Shown in pieces: positions 52,770-61,830 of a stretch of 64,000 nucleotides of DNA (positions within the stretch are counted from its first letter, which is position 1; each line of letters opens with the position of its first letter). The notes under the pieces are model-generated. The model was not told the DNA's origin, ran no database searches, and was given only the letters and a program-made list of their open reading frames with translations. The stretch comes from an uncultured Actinomycetes bacterium. GTDB taxonomy: Bacteria > Actinomycetota > Acidimicrobiia > Acidimicrobiales > Microtrichaceae. Where the stretch lies: positions 1 through 64,000 of the forward strand of contig CAINRS010000162.1 of the NCBI GenBank assembly GCA_903852755.1, written 5' to 3'. The position numbers and the translations under genes are program-made.

Positions 52770-54178
52770 CGATCCTCCAGGCCGGATCGGCCACCGTCGT
52801 CGGGCAGGTGCGCGCCGCCAACGAGGACAGCCACCAGGTCGTGGACCGCCTGGCCGTCGTCGCAGACGGAATGGGCGGCCACCGAGGCGGTGCGGTCGCC
52901 TCGGCCACGGCGGTGCAGGCGATCACGAGCGGTTCCGTCGGCACGCTCGAGGAGCTCGTCGCCGCCGTCCAGCAGGCGAACCGCCAGGTGTTCGACGACG
53001 CCCGCGCGGACGCCGACCTGCGGGGCATGGGGACGACGGTGTGCCTGGTCGGACTCGTCGACCACGAGGGCACCGACGAGCTCGCCGTGCTCAACGTCGG
53101 CGACAGCCGCGTCTACCTGCTCGCCGCCGGGGTCATGGAGCAGCTCACCGAGGACCACTCGCTCGTCGAGACCCTGGTCCGGGAGGGCCGTCTGAGCCCC
53201 GAGGACGCGGAGGTCCATCCGCAGCGCAACGTGCTGACGCGTGCGCTCGGTGTCGACTCGGCGGTCGCGGTGGACGCGTGGCTGCTGCGGCCGGCCGACG
53301 GTGACCGGCTCCTGCTGTGCAGCGACGGACTGTTCAACGAGGTGGCCGAGGACCGGATCGCCGAGCTGCTCGCCGAACCCGACGCTCCGGAGCTCGTCGC
53401 CCGTCGACTGTGCGCCGAGGCCGACGCCGCCGGGGGCCGGGACAACATCACGGTCGTCGTCGTCGACGTCGCCGGTGCCGGCAACCCGCCGGCACCGCTC
53501 GTGGAGCGCTACCGCCGCTTCAGCACGCCGTCGGTCGACCTGTTCGGCGACGACGACGGGCCCCGCACCGACACGGTGCTCGCCGTCGTCGCCACCGGAT
53601 CTCCCCAGGGTGAGGCGGAGCCGGTGCCGGATCCTGCCGACCCGGCCCCCCCGGTGACCGCAGGACCCCCCGAGGAGCGCGGCGAGCGAGCTGCGGACGC
53701 ACCTGAGGTCGGCACGGAACCGTCGACCCCCGTCGTCACGGGGGACACCGACGGGGCGGACCGCCGGAGCTGGTGGCGGGTCGCCGCCTTCGCAGCGGCG
53801 CTGCTGGCGGTCGCCGGCCTGGCCGTGGCGGCTGTCACCTTCGTCGGCCGGCAGGGCTTCTTCCTGGACACCGAGGGCGACCGGGTGACGGTCTTCGCCG
53901 GGCAGGTCTGGGGCAGGGCGTGGTTCGCTCCGGAACCGGTCGCCCCGACGGGGTTCTCCCTGGACGACCTCACCGAGAACGGTCGGCGGGAGGTGGCCAC
54001 GCGGAAGCGCTTCAACGACGTGGCCGAGGCCCGGAACTTCGTGACCGGCAACACGACGACCACCACCACGACCACGACGACGACCACGACGAGTACGACG
54101 ACCGTCCCGCCGCCTGTCGTGCCCCCGCCGCCTGTCGTGCCCGTTCCACCGGCCGTCCCTCCTCCCCCCGGACCCTGA
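52766..54178 (+). CDS. pstP: PP2C-type Ser/Thr phosphatase PstP
   Basis: 470 residues. Phosphatase motifs: VRAANEDSHQVVDRLAVVADGMGGHRGG (metal-binding Asp and Gly), GMGTTVCLVGL, NVGDSRVYLL, LLCSDGLFNEV and GGRDNITVVVV. After an acidic, Pro-rich linker there is a membrane helix (about 331-355), an external segment, and an unusual tail of uninterrupted Thr and then Pro/Val repeats (last 40 residues). It dephosphorylates PknB and its substrates. The Thr/Pro tail is outside the cell and could be O-glycosylated (inference). Confidence 0.93.
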   Translation: MTILQAGSATVVGQVRAANEDSHQVVDRLAVVADGMGGHRGGAVASATAVQAITSGSVGTLEELVAAVQQANRQVFDDARADADLRGMGTTVCLVGLVDHEGTDELAVLNVGDSRVYLLAAGVMEQLTEDHSLVETLVREGRLSPEDAEVHPQRNVLTRALGVDSAVAVDAWLLRPADGDRLLLCSDGLFNEVAEDRIAELLAEPDAPELVARRLCAEADAAGGRDNITVVVVDVAGAGNPPAPLVERYRRFSTPSVDLFGDDDGPRTDTVLAVVATGSPQGEAEPVPDPADPAPPVTAGPPEERGERAADAPEVGTEPSTPVVTGDTDGADRRSWWRVAAFAAALLAVAGLAVAAVTFVGRQGFFLDTEGDRVTVFAGQVWGRAWFAPEPVAPTGFSLDDLTENGRREVATRKRFNDVAEARNFVTGNTTTTTTTTTTTTTSTTTVPPPVVPPPPVVPVPPAVPPPPGP

Positions 54179-54185
54179 GCGCGGC

Positions 54186-55535
54186 GTGACCGCTACGGCG
54201 CCTCCCTCTCCGGCCGCACCGCGGCCGAACGTCCAGGCCATCGGCACCCGCCGTCGGACCACCGAACTGGGGCTGCTCGTCCTGTCCGCGATCACCATCC
54301 TGGGCGCGTACGCGCTTGCCAGCCTGGGTCGCAACGCGTCGCTCCCCGCCGACATCCTCCCGTTCCTGGGCGTGATCCTGGTGCTGCTGATCGCCGCCCA
54401 CCTGGCGGTCCGGCGGTGGGCCCGGTGCTCCGACGCCCTCCTGCTCCCGATCGTGGCGCTGCTGAACGGCCTCGGCTTCGTCTTCATCGCCCGGCTCGAC
54501 GAGCAGCTCGCCGGGCTCCAGGCCACCTGGACCGGCGTGGGCATCGCGGCGTTCATCGTGACGCTCGTGGTCGTCCGCGACGTCCGGGTGCTCCAGCGGT
54601 ACCGCTACACCTTCGGGCTCCTCGGCGTGGTGCTGCTGCTGCTCCCGCTCCTGCCCGTGTTCGGCCAGAACATCAATGGCGCCCGGATCTGGGTGGCGTT
54701 CGGGCCGGTGAGCTTCCAGCCCGGTGAGTTCGCCAAGATCGCGCTCGCCATCTTCTTCGCCGGGTACCTGGTCGAGCGACGGGAGATCCTCGGGGTGGCC
54801 ACGTTCCGGGTCGGTCCCTTCACGACGCCGGACCCCCGGCAGTTCGCCCCCGTGCTGGTGGCCTGGGGCATCTCGCTGCTCGTCGTCATCTTCCAGCGTG
54901 ACCTGGGCTCGGCGCTCCTGTTCTTCCTGCTGTTCCTGGTGACCCTGTGGGTGGCGACGGGGCGGGTGGTGTACGTGGTGATCGGCTTCCTGCTGTTCGG
55001 TGTGGGGGCGTTCGTCAGCTGGACCCAGTTCTCACACGTGCAGGACCGGGTGTCGATCTGGCTGGACCCGTGGGCGGACCCGTCCGGCTCGGGCTACCAG
55101 GTGATCCAGGCGGCGTACGCCCTGGCCTGGGGTGGCACGTCCGGGGTGGGACCGGGTCTCGGGATCGTCGACCGGATCCCCTTCGACGAGACCGACTTCA
55201 TCGTGGCGATCATCGGAGAGGAGCTCGGCCTGCTCGGCACCACGGCCGTGCTCGTGGCGTTCCTGTTGCTGGCCGGGAGCGGGCTGCGCATCGCCAAGGG
55301 CGCCGGCGCGACGTTCGGCACGCTGCTGGCCGTCGGGCTCACCTCGCTCATCGCCTTCCAGGCGTTCATCATCATGGCGGGGGTGACCCGGCTCCTGCCG
55401 CTGACCGGGGTGACCCTGCCGTTCGTCTCCTACGGCGGTTCCTCGCTGGTGTCGAACTACGTCCTCATCGCGCTGCTGCTGCGCATCTCGGACCAGTCGG
55501 TCCGCCGGGCGCCCGACCCGTTGGCCGCGCTGTGA
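54186..55535 (+). CDS. rodA: SEDS peptidoglycan polymerase RodA
   Basis: 449 residues, ten membrane helices. The SEDS signature regions are present: FGQNINGARIWVAFGPVSFQPGEFAKIALAIF (with the catalytic-region Arg and Lys), VVIFQRDLGSALLFFLLFLV, WLDPWADPSGSGYQVIQ, FDETDFIVAIIGEELG and LPLTGVTLPFVSYGGSS. Together with the adjacent class B PBP it polymerises glycan strands for elongation. Seven bases follow the pstP stop; the end overlaps the pbpA start. Confidence 0.95.
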   Translation: MTATAPPSPAAPRPNVQAIGTRRRTTELGLLVLSAITILGAYALASLGRNASLPADILPFLGVILVLLIAAHLAVRRWARCSDALLLPIVALLNGLGFVFIARLDEQLAGLQATWTGVGIAAFIVTLVVVRDVRVLQRYRYTFGLLGVVLLLLPLLPVFGQNINGARIWVAFGPVSFQPGEFAKIALAIFFAGYLVERREILGVATFRVGPFTTPDPRQFAPVLVAWGISLLVVIFQRDLGSALLFFLLFLVTLWVATGRVVYVVIGFLLFGVGAFVSWTQFSHVQDRVSIWLDPWADPSGSGYQVIQAAYALAWGGTSGVGPGLGIVDRIPFDETDFIVAIIGEELGLLGTTAVLVAFLLLAGSGLRIAKGAGATFGTLLAVGLTSLIAFQAFIIMAGVTRLLPLTGVTLPFVSYGGSSLVSNYVLIALLLRISDQSVRRAPDPLAAL

Positions 55536-57034
55536 GGCGGCAGATCGCGCTGCTCGGCGCCGCCATCCTGATCTGCTACGTCGCGCTCTTCGTGAAGTTC
55601 AACCAGATCCAGGTGTTCCAGGCGGATGCGCTCAACGAGCGCACCGACAACACCCGGCAGCTGCAACGGGACTTCAACGAGCCCCGCGGGTCGATCATCA
55701 CCGCCGACGGGGCACTCGCCGCGTTCTCCGAGGAGCGACGGGCCACGCTCCGCTACCAGCGCGTCTACCCCGAGGGCGACCTGCTCGCCGCCGTCACGGG
55801 CTACTACTCCTTCGGGCTCGGGTCCTCCGGTGTCGAGCGGAGCTACAACGACGAGCTCGCCGGCCGGACCACCGCGCTCAAGCTGCGGGAGCTGACCGGC
55901 TTCTTCACCGACACCTCGAGTGAGGGCGACGTGGTGCTCACCGTCCGACGGGACCTGCAGGCGGTCGCTCGCGACGCGCTCGGTGAGCGGCAGGGTGCGG
56001 TCGTCGCGCTGGACCCGCGTGACGGCTCGGTGCTCGCCCTCTGGTCGTGGCCGTCGTTCGATCCCAACCAGCTGTCGAGCAACGACACCGCACAGGCGAC
56101 GGCGGTCAAGGAGTTCCTCGACGCCGTGCCGCAGAAGCCCCTCCTGATCCGCGCCTACCAGGAGAACTACTTCCCCGGTTCGACGTTCAAGGTCGTGACG
56201 GCGGCCGCCGGTCTGGAGAGCCGGACGGTGACGCCGGCCGCACCCGACTACCCGGTCGTCACCGAGTACACGCCGCCGCTCACCCGCCAGGGGATCTCCA
56301 ACTTCGGCGGTGCGCCCTGCGGGGGGACGCTGTTCGTGATCCTGGCCCGGTCGTGCAACAGCTCGTTCGCGCAGATGGCGGTCGAGCAGACCGGTCCGGA
56401 GCCGATGGTGGCCGCCGCCGAGCGCGTCGGCTTCAACGACGCCCCGCCGATCGACCTGCCCGATCCGGCCCGGTCGGTGTACCCGACCGACTTCGGTGAC
56501 GTCGTCGAGCGACCCCCGGGCCGGGCGCCCGTCACCTCGGATGCGCCGAAGCTCGCACAGACCGCCATCGGCCAGAACGACGTGCGGGCCACCCCGCTGC
56601 AGATGGCGCTCGTCGCGGCGGGAGTGGCCGCCGGAGGTGAGGTCCGGGCCCCCCACGTGATGGGCGAGATCAGGGCGCGTGACGGCTCCGTGGTCGAGCG
56701 GTACGAGCCCGAGGTCTGGCGGCGGGCGTTCAGCCCGGCCGACGCGGCGACGCTCCGCCAGGCGATGGTCGGCGTCGTCGCCGACGGCACCGCCCGGAAC
56801 ATGGCGATCCCGGGGTTCGAGGTCGGTGCCAAGACCGGCACCGCCCAGCTGGGCACGACACCACCCCGGTCGCACGGCTGGATGATCGCCTTCGGTGGCC
56901 GGCCGGGGCAGGAGCCCACGGTGGCGGTGGCGGTCATCGTCGAGAACCTCTCGGGTGCGACCGCCGAGACCGGCGGCTCGACCGCCGGTCCCGTGGCACG
57001 CGAGGTCCTCGCTGCTGCGCTGGGGGCGGGGTGA
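55532..57034 (+). CDS. pbpA: Class B penicillin-binding protein PbpA
   Basis: 500 residues: an N-terminal membrane helix (QIALLGAAILICYVALFV), a dimerisation region (FNEPRGSIITADG), and the transpeptidase domain with PGSTFK (SxxK), SCNSS (SxN) and VGAKTGTAQLG (KTG). It is the transpeptidase partner of RodA. The GTG overlaps the rodA stop (GTGA), as in other actinobacterial kinase clusters. Confidence 0.94.
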   Translation: MRRQIALLGAAILICYVALFVKFNQIQVFQADALNERTDNTRQLQRDFNEPRGSIITADGALAAFSEERRATLRYQRVYPEGDLLAAVTGYYSFGLGSSGVERSYNDELAGRTTALKLRELTGFFTDTSSEGDVVLTVRRDLQAVARDALGERQGAVVALDPRDGSVLALWSWPSFDPNQLSSNDTAQATAVKEFLDAVPQKPLLIRAYQENYFPGSTFKVVTAAAGLESRTVTPAAPDYPVVTEYTPPLTRQGISNFGGAPCGGTLFVILARSCNSSFAQMAVEQTGPEPMVAAAERVGFNDAPPIDLPDPARSVYPTDFGDVVERPPGRAPVTSDAPKLAQTAIGQNDVRATPLQMALVAAGVAAGGEVRAPHVMGEIRARDGSVVERYEPEVWRRAFSPADAATLRQAMVGVVADGTARNMAIPGFEVGAKTGTAQLGTTPPRSHGWMIAFGGRPGQEPTVAVAVIVENLSGATAETGGSTAGPVAREVLAAALGAG

Positions 57035-57124
57035 CGGCGGCGGTCGTCCCCGGTGCCGGATCCCAGCGGCCGGCTCCGCCGGTGCCGCAGGCCGACGGAT
57101 CCCTCCCTCTACGCTGGAGTCGTT

Positions 57125-59059
57125 ATGGCTGACGACGACCTCCGAGTGCTCGGTGATCGCTACGAGATCCACCGACTCATCGCCCGCGGCGGTATGGCGC
57201 AGGTGTACCTGGCCCGAGACCGCCAGCTCGACCGACCCGTCGCCGTCAAGGAGCTCGTGCCGGAGTTCGCGGCCGACCCCGCCTTCGTCGAGCGGTTCCG
57301 CCGCGAGGCGCAGTCCGCCGCCCGGCTGACGCACCCCAACATCGTCTCGGTCTACGACTGGGGGACCCAGGACGGGACCTACTTCATCGTCATGGAGTAC
57401 GTCGACGGACCGTCGCTGTCGCAACTGATCCGCCGTGACGGTGCGCTGCACCCCCGCCGGGCTGCGGAGATCGCCTCCGAGGTCGCCGCCGCCCTGGGGT
57501 TCGCCCACTCTCAGGACGTCGTCCACCGGGACGTCAAGCCGGGCAACGTGCTGCTCACCTCGAGCGGCCAGGCGAAGGTGGCCGACTTCGGGATCGCCCG
57601 GGCCATGTCGTCCGCGGACGGTGAGCTCACCCAGACCGGATCGGTCATGGGAACCGCCACCTACTTCTCGCCCGAGCAGGCCCAGGGGCTCCCGGTCGAC
57701 GCCCGCGCGGATCTGTACTCGCTCGGCGTGGTGCTCTACGAGATGGTCACCGGCCGACCGCCGTTCAGTGGGGACACGCCGCTCGCGATCGCCTACAAGC
57801 ACGTCCAGGACGAGCCGCCCCGCCCGTCGACCGTCTCACCCGGGGTGCCCATCGCCCTCGAGGCCGTCATCGTCAAGCTGCTGTCCAAGCAGCCCGCCGA
57901 CCGGTACGCCGACGCCAACGCACTCCGGGCCGACCTCGACCGCTACCTGGCAGGGCAGACCACACTCGCCGAGGAGCAGCTGGCCGCGGTCGGGGCAGCG
58001 GCTGTGGCCGCCTCGGCCGCTGCGCCAGCCGGCGCGACGACGGTGCAGCCGGTCGTCGAGCCCGTCGCCGGCGACGACTTCGGCGACGAGGAACCGAAGT
58101 CGCGCACCGGGCTGTTCATCGGTGTCCTCGTCGTGCTGCTCGCCCTGCTCGCCGGACTCCTGTTCTGGTTCGCCCGCGGCCTCGACGCCGCCGACGTCGA
58201 GGTCCCCGCCACGATCGGGCTCACCCGCGTCGAGGCCGAGACGCTGCTCCGGAACGAGGGGTTCACCGTCGAGGTCACCGAGCAGGCCAACCCGAGCATC
58301 GAGGCCGGCCGGGTGATCTCGCAGGACCCGGCGCCCCGGACGAAGGCACCCGACGGTTCCAAGGTGACGATCGTCGTCTCGCAGGGTCCGGCACAGGTGC
58401 CGGTGCCCGAGGTCGTCGGCCGCACGCAGGCCGAGGGCGAGTTCATCCTGGCGCTCGCAGGTCTGCGGGCGAAGGTCATCTCGATCGAGGATCCGAACAC
58501 CGAGCCCGGCAGGATCATCTCGTCCAACCCGGCGGCGGGCGTGCCGGTCTCCAAGGACTCCGAGGTCGAACTGCGGGTCTCCAAGGGTCCGGGCGAGGAA
58601 CTGGTGCCCAACGTCGCCGGCCAGTCCCTCTCGGCGGCCCAGGCCACGCTGCAGGCGGCCGGCTTCAGGATCGGTGGCCCCGACGAGGAACCGAGTGACG
58701 AGGTCGCCAAGGGCAAGGTCATCCGGACCGACCCCCCGGTCGGCTCCTCGATCGAGAAGGGCTCGACCGTGACGGTGATCGTCTCCTCCGGTGTGGCCCA
58801 GGTGCAGGTGCCCGGCGTGGTCGGCGACTCCCAGTCCCAGGCCGAGCGGGCGCTCACCGATGCGGGATTCACCGTCGAGGTCGTTAACCAGGAACTGTCT
58901 CCCGGTGACTCGAACGTGGGGAAGGTCATGTCGCAGGAGCCTGCGAGCGGCGCCCGGGCCGACAAGGGGTCGAGGGTCCGGATCACCGTGGGTGTGGCCG
59001 AGGCCACCACGACCACGACCACCACCGAGCCGCCGACCAGTTCGACGTCGTCTCCCTGA
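57125..59059 (+). CDS. pknB: Ser/Thr protein kinase with four PASTA domains
   Basis: 644 residues. Kinase domain 1-275: glycine loop LIARGGMAQVYLA, catalytic Lys42 in VAVKEL, HRDVKPGN (Asp136), DFG (Asp154) and an activation loop with Thr169 and Thr171 matching the two autophosphorylated Thr of mycobacterial PknB. Basic juxtamembrane segment, membrane helix at about 330-352, then four PASTA repeats (358 to 620) and a Thr/Ser tail. The extracellular PASTA part binds muropeptides/lipid II. The start is ATG 57125, nine bases after TACGCT with GGAG inside that gap. No separate pknA is present; two PASTA-only proteins follow. Confidence 0.94.
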   Translation: MADDDLRVLGDRYEIHRLIARGGMAQVYLARDRQLDRPVAVKELVPEFAADPAFVERFRREAQSAARLTHPNIVSVYDWGTQDGTYFIVMEYVDGPSLSQLIRRDGALHPRRAAEIASEVAAALGFAHSQDVVHRDVKPGNVLLTSSGQAKVADFGIARAMSSADGELTQTGSVMGTATYFSPEQAQGLPVDARADLYSLGVVLYEMVTGRPPFSGDTPLAIAYKHVQDEPPRPSTVSPGVPIALEAVIVKLLSKQPADRYADANALRADLDRYLAGQTTLAEEQLAAVGAAAVAASAAAPAGATTVQPVVEPVAGDDFGDEEPKSRTGLFIGVLVVLLALLAGLLFWFARGLDAADVEVPATIGLTRVEAETLLRNEGFTVEVTEQANPSIEAGRVISQDPAPRTKAPDGSKVTIVVSQGPAQVPVPEVVGRTQAEGEFILALAGLRAKVISIEDPNTEPGRIISSNPAAGVPVSKDSEVELRVSKGPGEELVPNVAGQSLSAAQATLQAAGFRIGGPDEEPSDEVAKGKVIRTDPPVGSSIEKGSTVTVIVSSGVAQVQVPGVVGDSQSQAERALTDAGFTVEVVNQELSPGDSNVGKVMSQEPASGARADKGSRVRITVGVAEATTTTTTTEPPTSSTSSP

Positions 59060-59069
59060 GGGGGACGGA

Positions 59070-60044
59070 GTGCGCCGGATCAAGGGTGCTGCGCCGGTCG
59101 CCGCGGCGTTGGCGTGCGCTGCTGCTCTGGTGCTCCTCCTCGGGTTCGCCCCCACGCTCAACCCGGTCGACCTGGTGCTCGGCCGGGGCAGGTCGGTCGT
59201 CGTCGGTGACCTGACCGGTCAGCCCCTCCCCGGGGTCCGGGCCGAGCTCGAGGCGTCCGGTGTGACGGTCCGGACGGCCTCGGCGTTCAGCCTGAGCGTC
59301 CCGAGGGGCGCAGTGCTGGCCCAGGACCCGCTACCCGGTGCACAGGTGGACCCGGGTGGGACCGTGACCCTCACGGTGAGCCGGGGAGCGGTGCGGGTCG
59401 TGCTCGAGGACCTGGTGGGTGACCAGGTCCTCGAGGCCCGTCGTGGCCTCGACGAGGCCGGGGTGGTCGTCGAGATCGAGGAACGTCCCGACGACGTGGC
59501 TCCGGCCGGGGTCGTGCTCGCGCAGGACCCGGGACCGGGCCTCGAGGTGCGCGGCGACGGGATCGTCCGACTGGTCGTGTCGGCCGGACCCCCGCCCCGC
59601 CCCGTCCCCGACGTCGCCGGGCGTTCCGTCCCCGTCGCGTCGTTCACGCTCGGGGCCTTCGGGCTCGAGGTCACCGACGTCGAGGGCACCCTCGCGACCG
59701 ACCTGCCGCCCGGCGCCGTGGTCCGGACCGATCCGCCGGCGGGCACGACGGTGGCCAGGGGTGCTGCGGTCCGCGTGGTGGTCTCGGGCGACGCCCCGCC
59801 GACGGCCGTGCCCGCAGTGCTCGGACAGGCCGCCGACGAGGCGGCCGAACGCATCCGGTCGGCCGGATTCCAGGCCAACGTCGTCACGGCCACACCGGAC
59901 GAGGTCGCCCTGGTGGGACTCGCTGCGGCGCGGGACGGTCGTCCGGTGCCGGAGGTCCGGCCGGGTCAGGTCCTGTTCCAGACGCCGGAGGGGGGCGTCG
60001 AGCGCCGGCCCGCCTCCGTCGTGACCCTGGTGGCGGCACCGTGA
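59070..60044 (+). CDS. Stand-alone PASTA-domain membrane protein A
   Basis: 324 residues. A single N-terminal membrane helix (about 6-28, VAAALACAAALVLLLGFAP) places four PASTA-like repeats outside the cell; units start near GDLTGQPLPGVRAELEASG, VVLEDLVGDQVLEARRGL, VPDVAGRSVPVASFTLGA and AVPAVLGQAADEAAERI. There is no kinase or enzymatic domain. It follows pknB by ten bases with a purine-rich ribosome site. It probably binds muropeptides and assists PknB, or competes with it (inference). Confidence 0.85.
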   Translation: MRRIKGAAPVAAALACAAALVLLLGFAPTLNPVDLVLGRGRSVVVGDLTGQPLPGVRAELEASGVTVRTASAFSLSVPRGAVLAQDPLPGAQVDPGGTVTLTVSRGAVRVVLEDLVGDQVLEARRGLDEAGVVVEIEERPDDVAPAGVVLAQDPGPGLEVRGDGIVRLVVSAGPPPRPVPDVAGRSVPVASFTLGAFGLEVTDVEGTLATDLPPGAVVRTDPPAGTTVARGAAVRVVVSGDAPPTAVPAVLGQAADEAAERIRSAGFQANVVTATPDEVALVGLAAARDGRPVPEVRPGQVLFQTPEGGVERRPASVVTLVAAP

Positions 60045-61081
60045 CCGCCGTGGGGGTCCGTCCGCCGCCTCCGCCTCCGGTGCGGCCGACCGGTCCCGAA
60101 CGGTCCCGGCCCAGGGTGACCGAGGTCGGACCCCCCGAGCAGGTGGACCTGGAGCCCCACCCGTGGGCCACCGTCCTCGTCGGGCTGACCGTCGTGGTCC
60201 TGATCGGCCTCACGTTGCTCGGTGTCCGCACTGTCCTGTCGAACAACGCTCCACCGACGCGCGCCGAGCGCGTGGTCCTGCCGTCCCTCACGGGACTGTC
60301 GGTCGGCGACGTGCAGCGACGACTCGACGGCCTCGGGGTCGAGGCGGCGATCGAGTTCACGCCGAACTCGATCGTGCCGGTCGGCGTCGTGTTCTCCCAG
60401 GTGCCCCGGGCTGGTGCCAAGGTGGAACTCGGGTCCGAGGTGGTCGTCGTGGCGAGTGACGGTCCGGCGGGGCAGGTCGTCCCCGAGGTGGTCGGTGTGC
60501 AGGAGCCCGCCGCAGCGGCGATCCTCGGCCGGCTGGGTCTGCGGGTGGAACGCCAGCAGCTGCCCGACGACACCGTCCGACCGGGTGAGGTGCTCGCCAC
60601 CGTCCCCGCTGCCGGGTCGCCGATCCCCTCGGACGGGTCGGTCGTGCTGCGGGTGTCATCGGGCCCGGCACCGCGGACCGTCCCGGACGTGGTGGGCCAG
60701 CCGGCCGGGCCGGGCATGTCGGCGATCGGCCGGGCGGGACTCGGCCTCGGGGACGTCACCGAGCAGGTGCGCGACGGTGTCGAGCCCGGGGTGCTGCTCC
60801 GGGTCGAGCCGGGAGCGGGCGCGGCGCTGCCTCCGGGGACCCCGGTCGACGTCGTCGTGAGCGGTCGCCGGGACTCGGCGAGCGTGCCCTCGCTGGTCGG
60901 ACTCACGCGTCGCGCCGCCGAGGAGGTCGCCGGGGACGCCGTCACGCTGCGGATCCGCACCCGGGAGCTCCCCGCAGGTGATGTGCTGGTGGGTCGTGTG
61001 GTCGACCAGAGCCTGCCGGTCGGCACGCCGATCGAGGCCGGGACGCCGCTCGAGCTGCTGGTCGGTGTCGCAGCGTCGTGA
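60041..61081 (+). CDS. Stand-alone PASTA-domain membrane protein B
   Basis: 346 residues: a Pro/Arg-rich cytosolic segment (1-43), a membrane helix (about 44-66, VLVGLTVVVLIGLTLLG) and four PASTA repeats beginning VLPSLTGLSVGDVQRRL, VVPEVVGVQEPAAAAIL, TVPDVVGQPAGPGMSAI and SVPSLVGLTRRAAEEV. The GTG overlaps the previous stop (GTGA), so the two PASTA proteins are made together. The proline-rich N-terminus contains Thr/Ser sites that a neighbouring kinase could modify (inference). Confidence 0.85.
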   Translation: MTAVGVRPPPPPPVRPTGPERSRPRVTEVGPPEQVDLEPHPWATVLVGLTVVVLIGLTLLGVRTVLSNNAPPTRAERVVLPSLTGLSVGDVQRRLDGLGVEAAIEFTPNSIVPVGVVFSQVPRAGAKVELGSEVVVVASDGPAGQVVPEVVGVQEPAAAAILGRLGLRVERQQLPDDTVRPGEVLATVPAAGSPIPSDGSVVLRVSSGPAPRTVPDVVGQPAGPGMSAIGRAGLGLGDVTEQVRDGVEPGVLLRVEPGAGAALPPGTPVDVVVSGRRDSASVPSLVGLTRRAAEEVAGDAVTLRIRTRELPAGDVLVGRVVDQSLPVGTPIEAGTPLELLVGVAAS

Positions 61082-61110
61082 CGGGGACGGCGTGACGGGG
61101 GCGCCGTGAC

Positions 61111-61131
61111 GAGACCCCCCGACGGGGTCGA
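61111..61131. terminator. Hairpin between the PASTA operon and convergent pabA
   Basis: GACCCC-ccgac-GGGGTC is a six-pair stem in the 58 bases between the stop codons; no T-run. Likely the shared end of the two converging transcripts. Confidence 0.5.
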
Positions 61132-61139
61132 GCGGACGC

Positions 61140-61721
61140 TCAACCGGTGCAGGCGGTGAGGAAGTTCCGTACCAGGTCGTGACCAGCGTCGGTGAGGACC
61201 GACTCCGGGTGGAACTGCACACCCTCGACGGGGAGGGACCGGTGGCGCAGCCCCATGACCAGGCCGTCATCGGTCCAGGCGCTGATCTCGAGGCACGCCG
61301 GCACCGAGGAGCGCTCGACGACCAGCGAGTGGTAGCGGGTGGCCTCGAGCGGGTTCGGGAGTCCGGCGAAGAGACCGAGACCGTCGTGGTGGACCGCGGA
61401 GGTCTTCCCGTGGACCACCTGGGGCGCCCGGACCACCGAGCCGCCGTAGACCTCACCGATGCACTGGTGGCCCAGGCAGACACCGAACACCGGTACCCGT
61501 TCACCCCAGGTGCTGATGAGCTCGTTCGACCGGCCGGCGTCGGCGGGGGCGCCGGGTCCGGGGCTGATCAGGATGCCGTCGGGCCGCATGCGGTCGACGT
61601 CGGCCAGGGTGATCGCGTCGTCGCGGTGGACGATCGGTTCGGCGCCGAGCTCACCGAGGTACTGGACCAGGTTGTAGACGAACGAGTCGTAGTTGTCGAC
61701 GACGAGCACCCGGGCGGCCAC
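61140..61721 (-). CDS. pabA: Glutamine amidotransferase of anthranilate/aminodeoxychorismate synthase
   Basis: 193-residue class I GATase. VDNYDSFVYNLVQYLG at the N-terminus, ISPGPGAPADAG (oxyanion), VFGVCLGHQCIGEVYGG (nucleophile Cys) and GVQFHPESVLT (His-Glu). It supplies ammonia from glutamine to a PabB or TrpE partner, absent from the window. The same gene (trpG/pabA) sits beside pknB in Mycobacterium, here in the opposite orientation to the kinase operon. GTG start seven bases after TAGCCT. Confidence 0.92.
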   Translation of the reverse strand: MAARVLVVDNYDSFVYNLVQYLGELGAEPIVHRDDAITLADVDRMRPDGILISPGPGAPADAGRSNELISTWGERVPVFGVCLGHQCIGEVYGGSVVRAPQVVHGKTSAVHHDGLGLFAGLPNPLEATRYHSLVVERSSVPACLEISAWTDDGLVMGLRHRSLPVEGVQFHPESVLTDAGHDLVRNFLTACTG

Positions 61722-61774
61722 GATGGGCAGGCTAGGTGAGGTGGCCCGCCCCGGGACAGGTGGGATCTGTCGCC

Positions 61775-61785
61775 GGGGGGGGGGG
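61775..61785 (+). repeat. Run of eleven guanines upstream of crgA
   Basis: An uninterrupted G11 tract in the 109 bases between the divergent pabA and crgA starts, about 33 bases upstream of the crgA -10 box. Such runs slip during replication and are also prone to sequencing error. Confidence 0.9.
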
Positions 61786-61818
61786 TGGCGCGTCGCGGAC
61801 GCCGGTCGGTGTGCTGGC

Positions 61819-61824
61819 TACCAT
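61819..61824 (+). promoter_or_regulatory. -10 box (TACCAT) of crgA
   Basis: TACCAT, six bases before the ATG. Confidence 0.55.
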
Positions 61825-61830
61825 GCGGCC

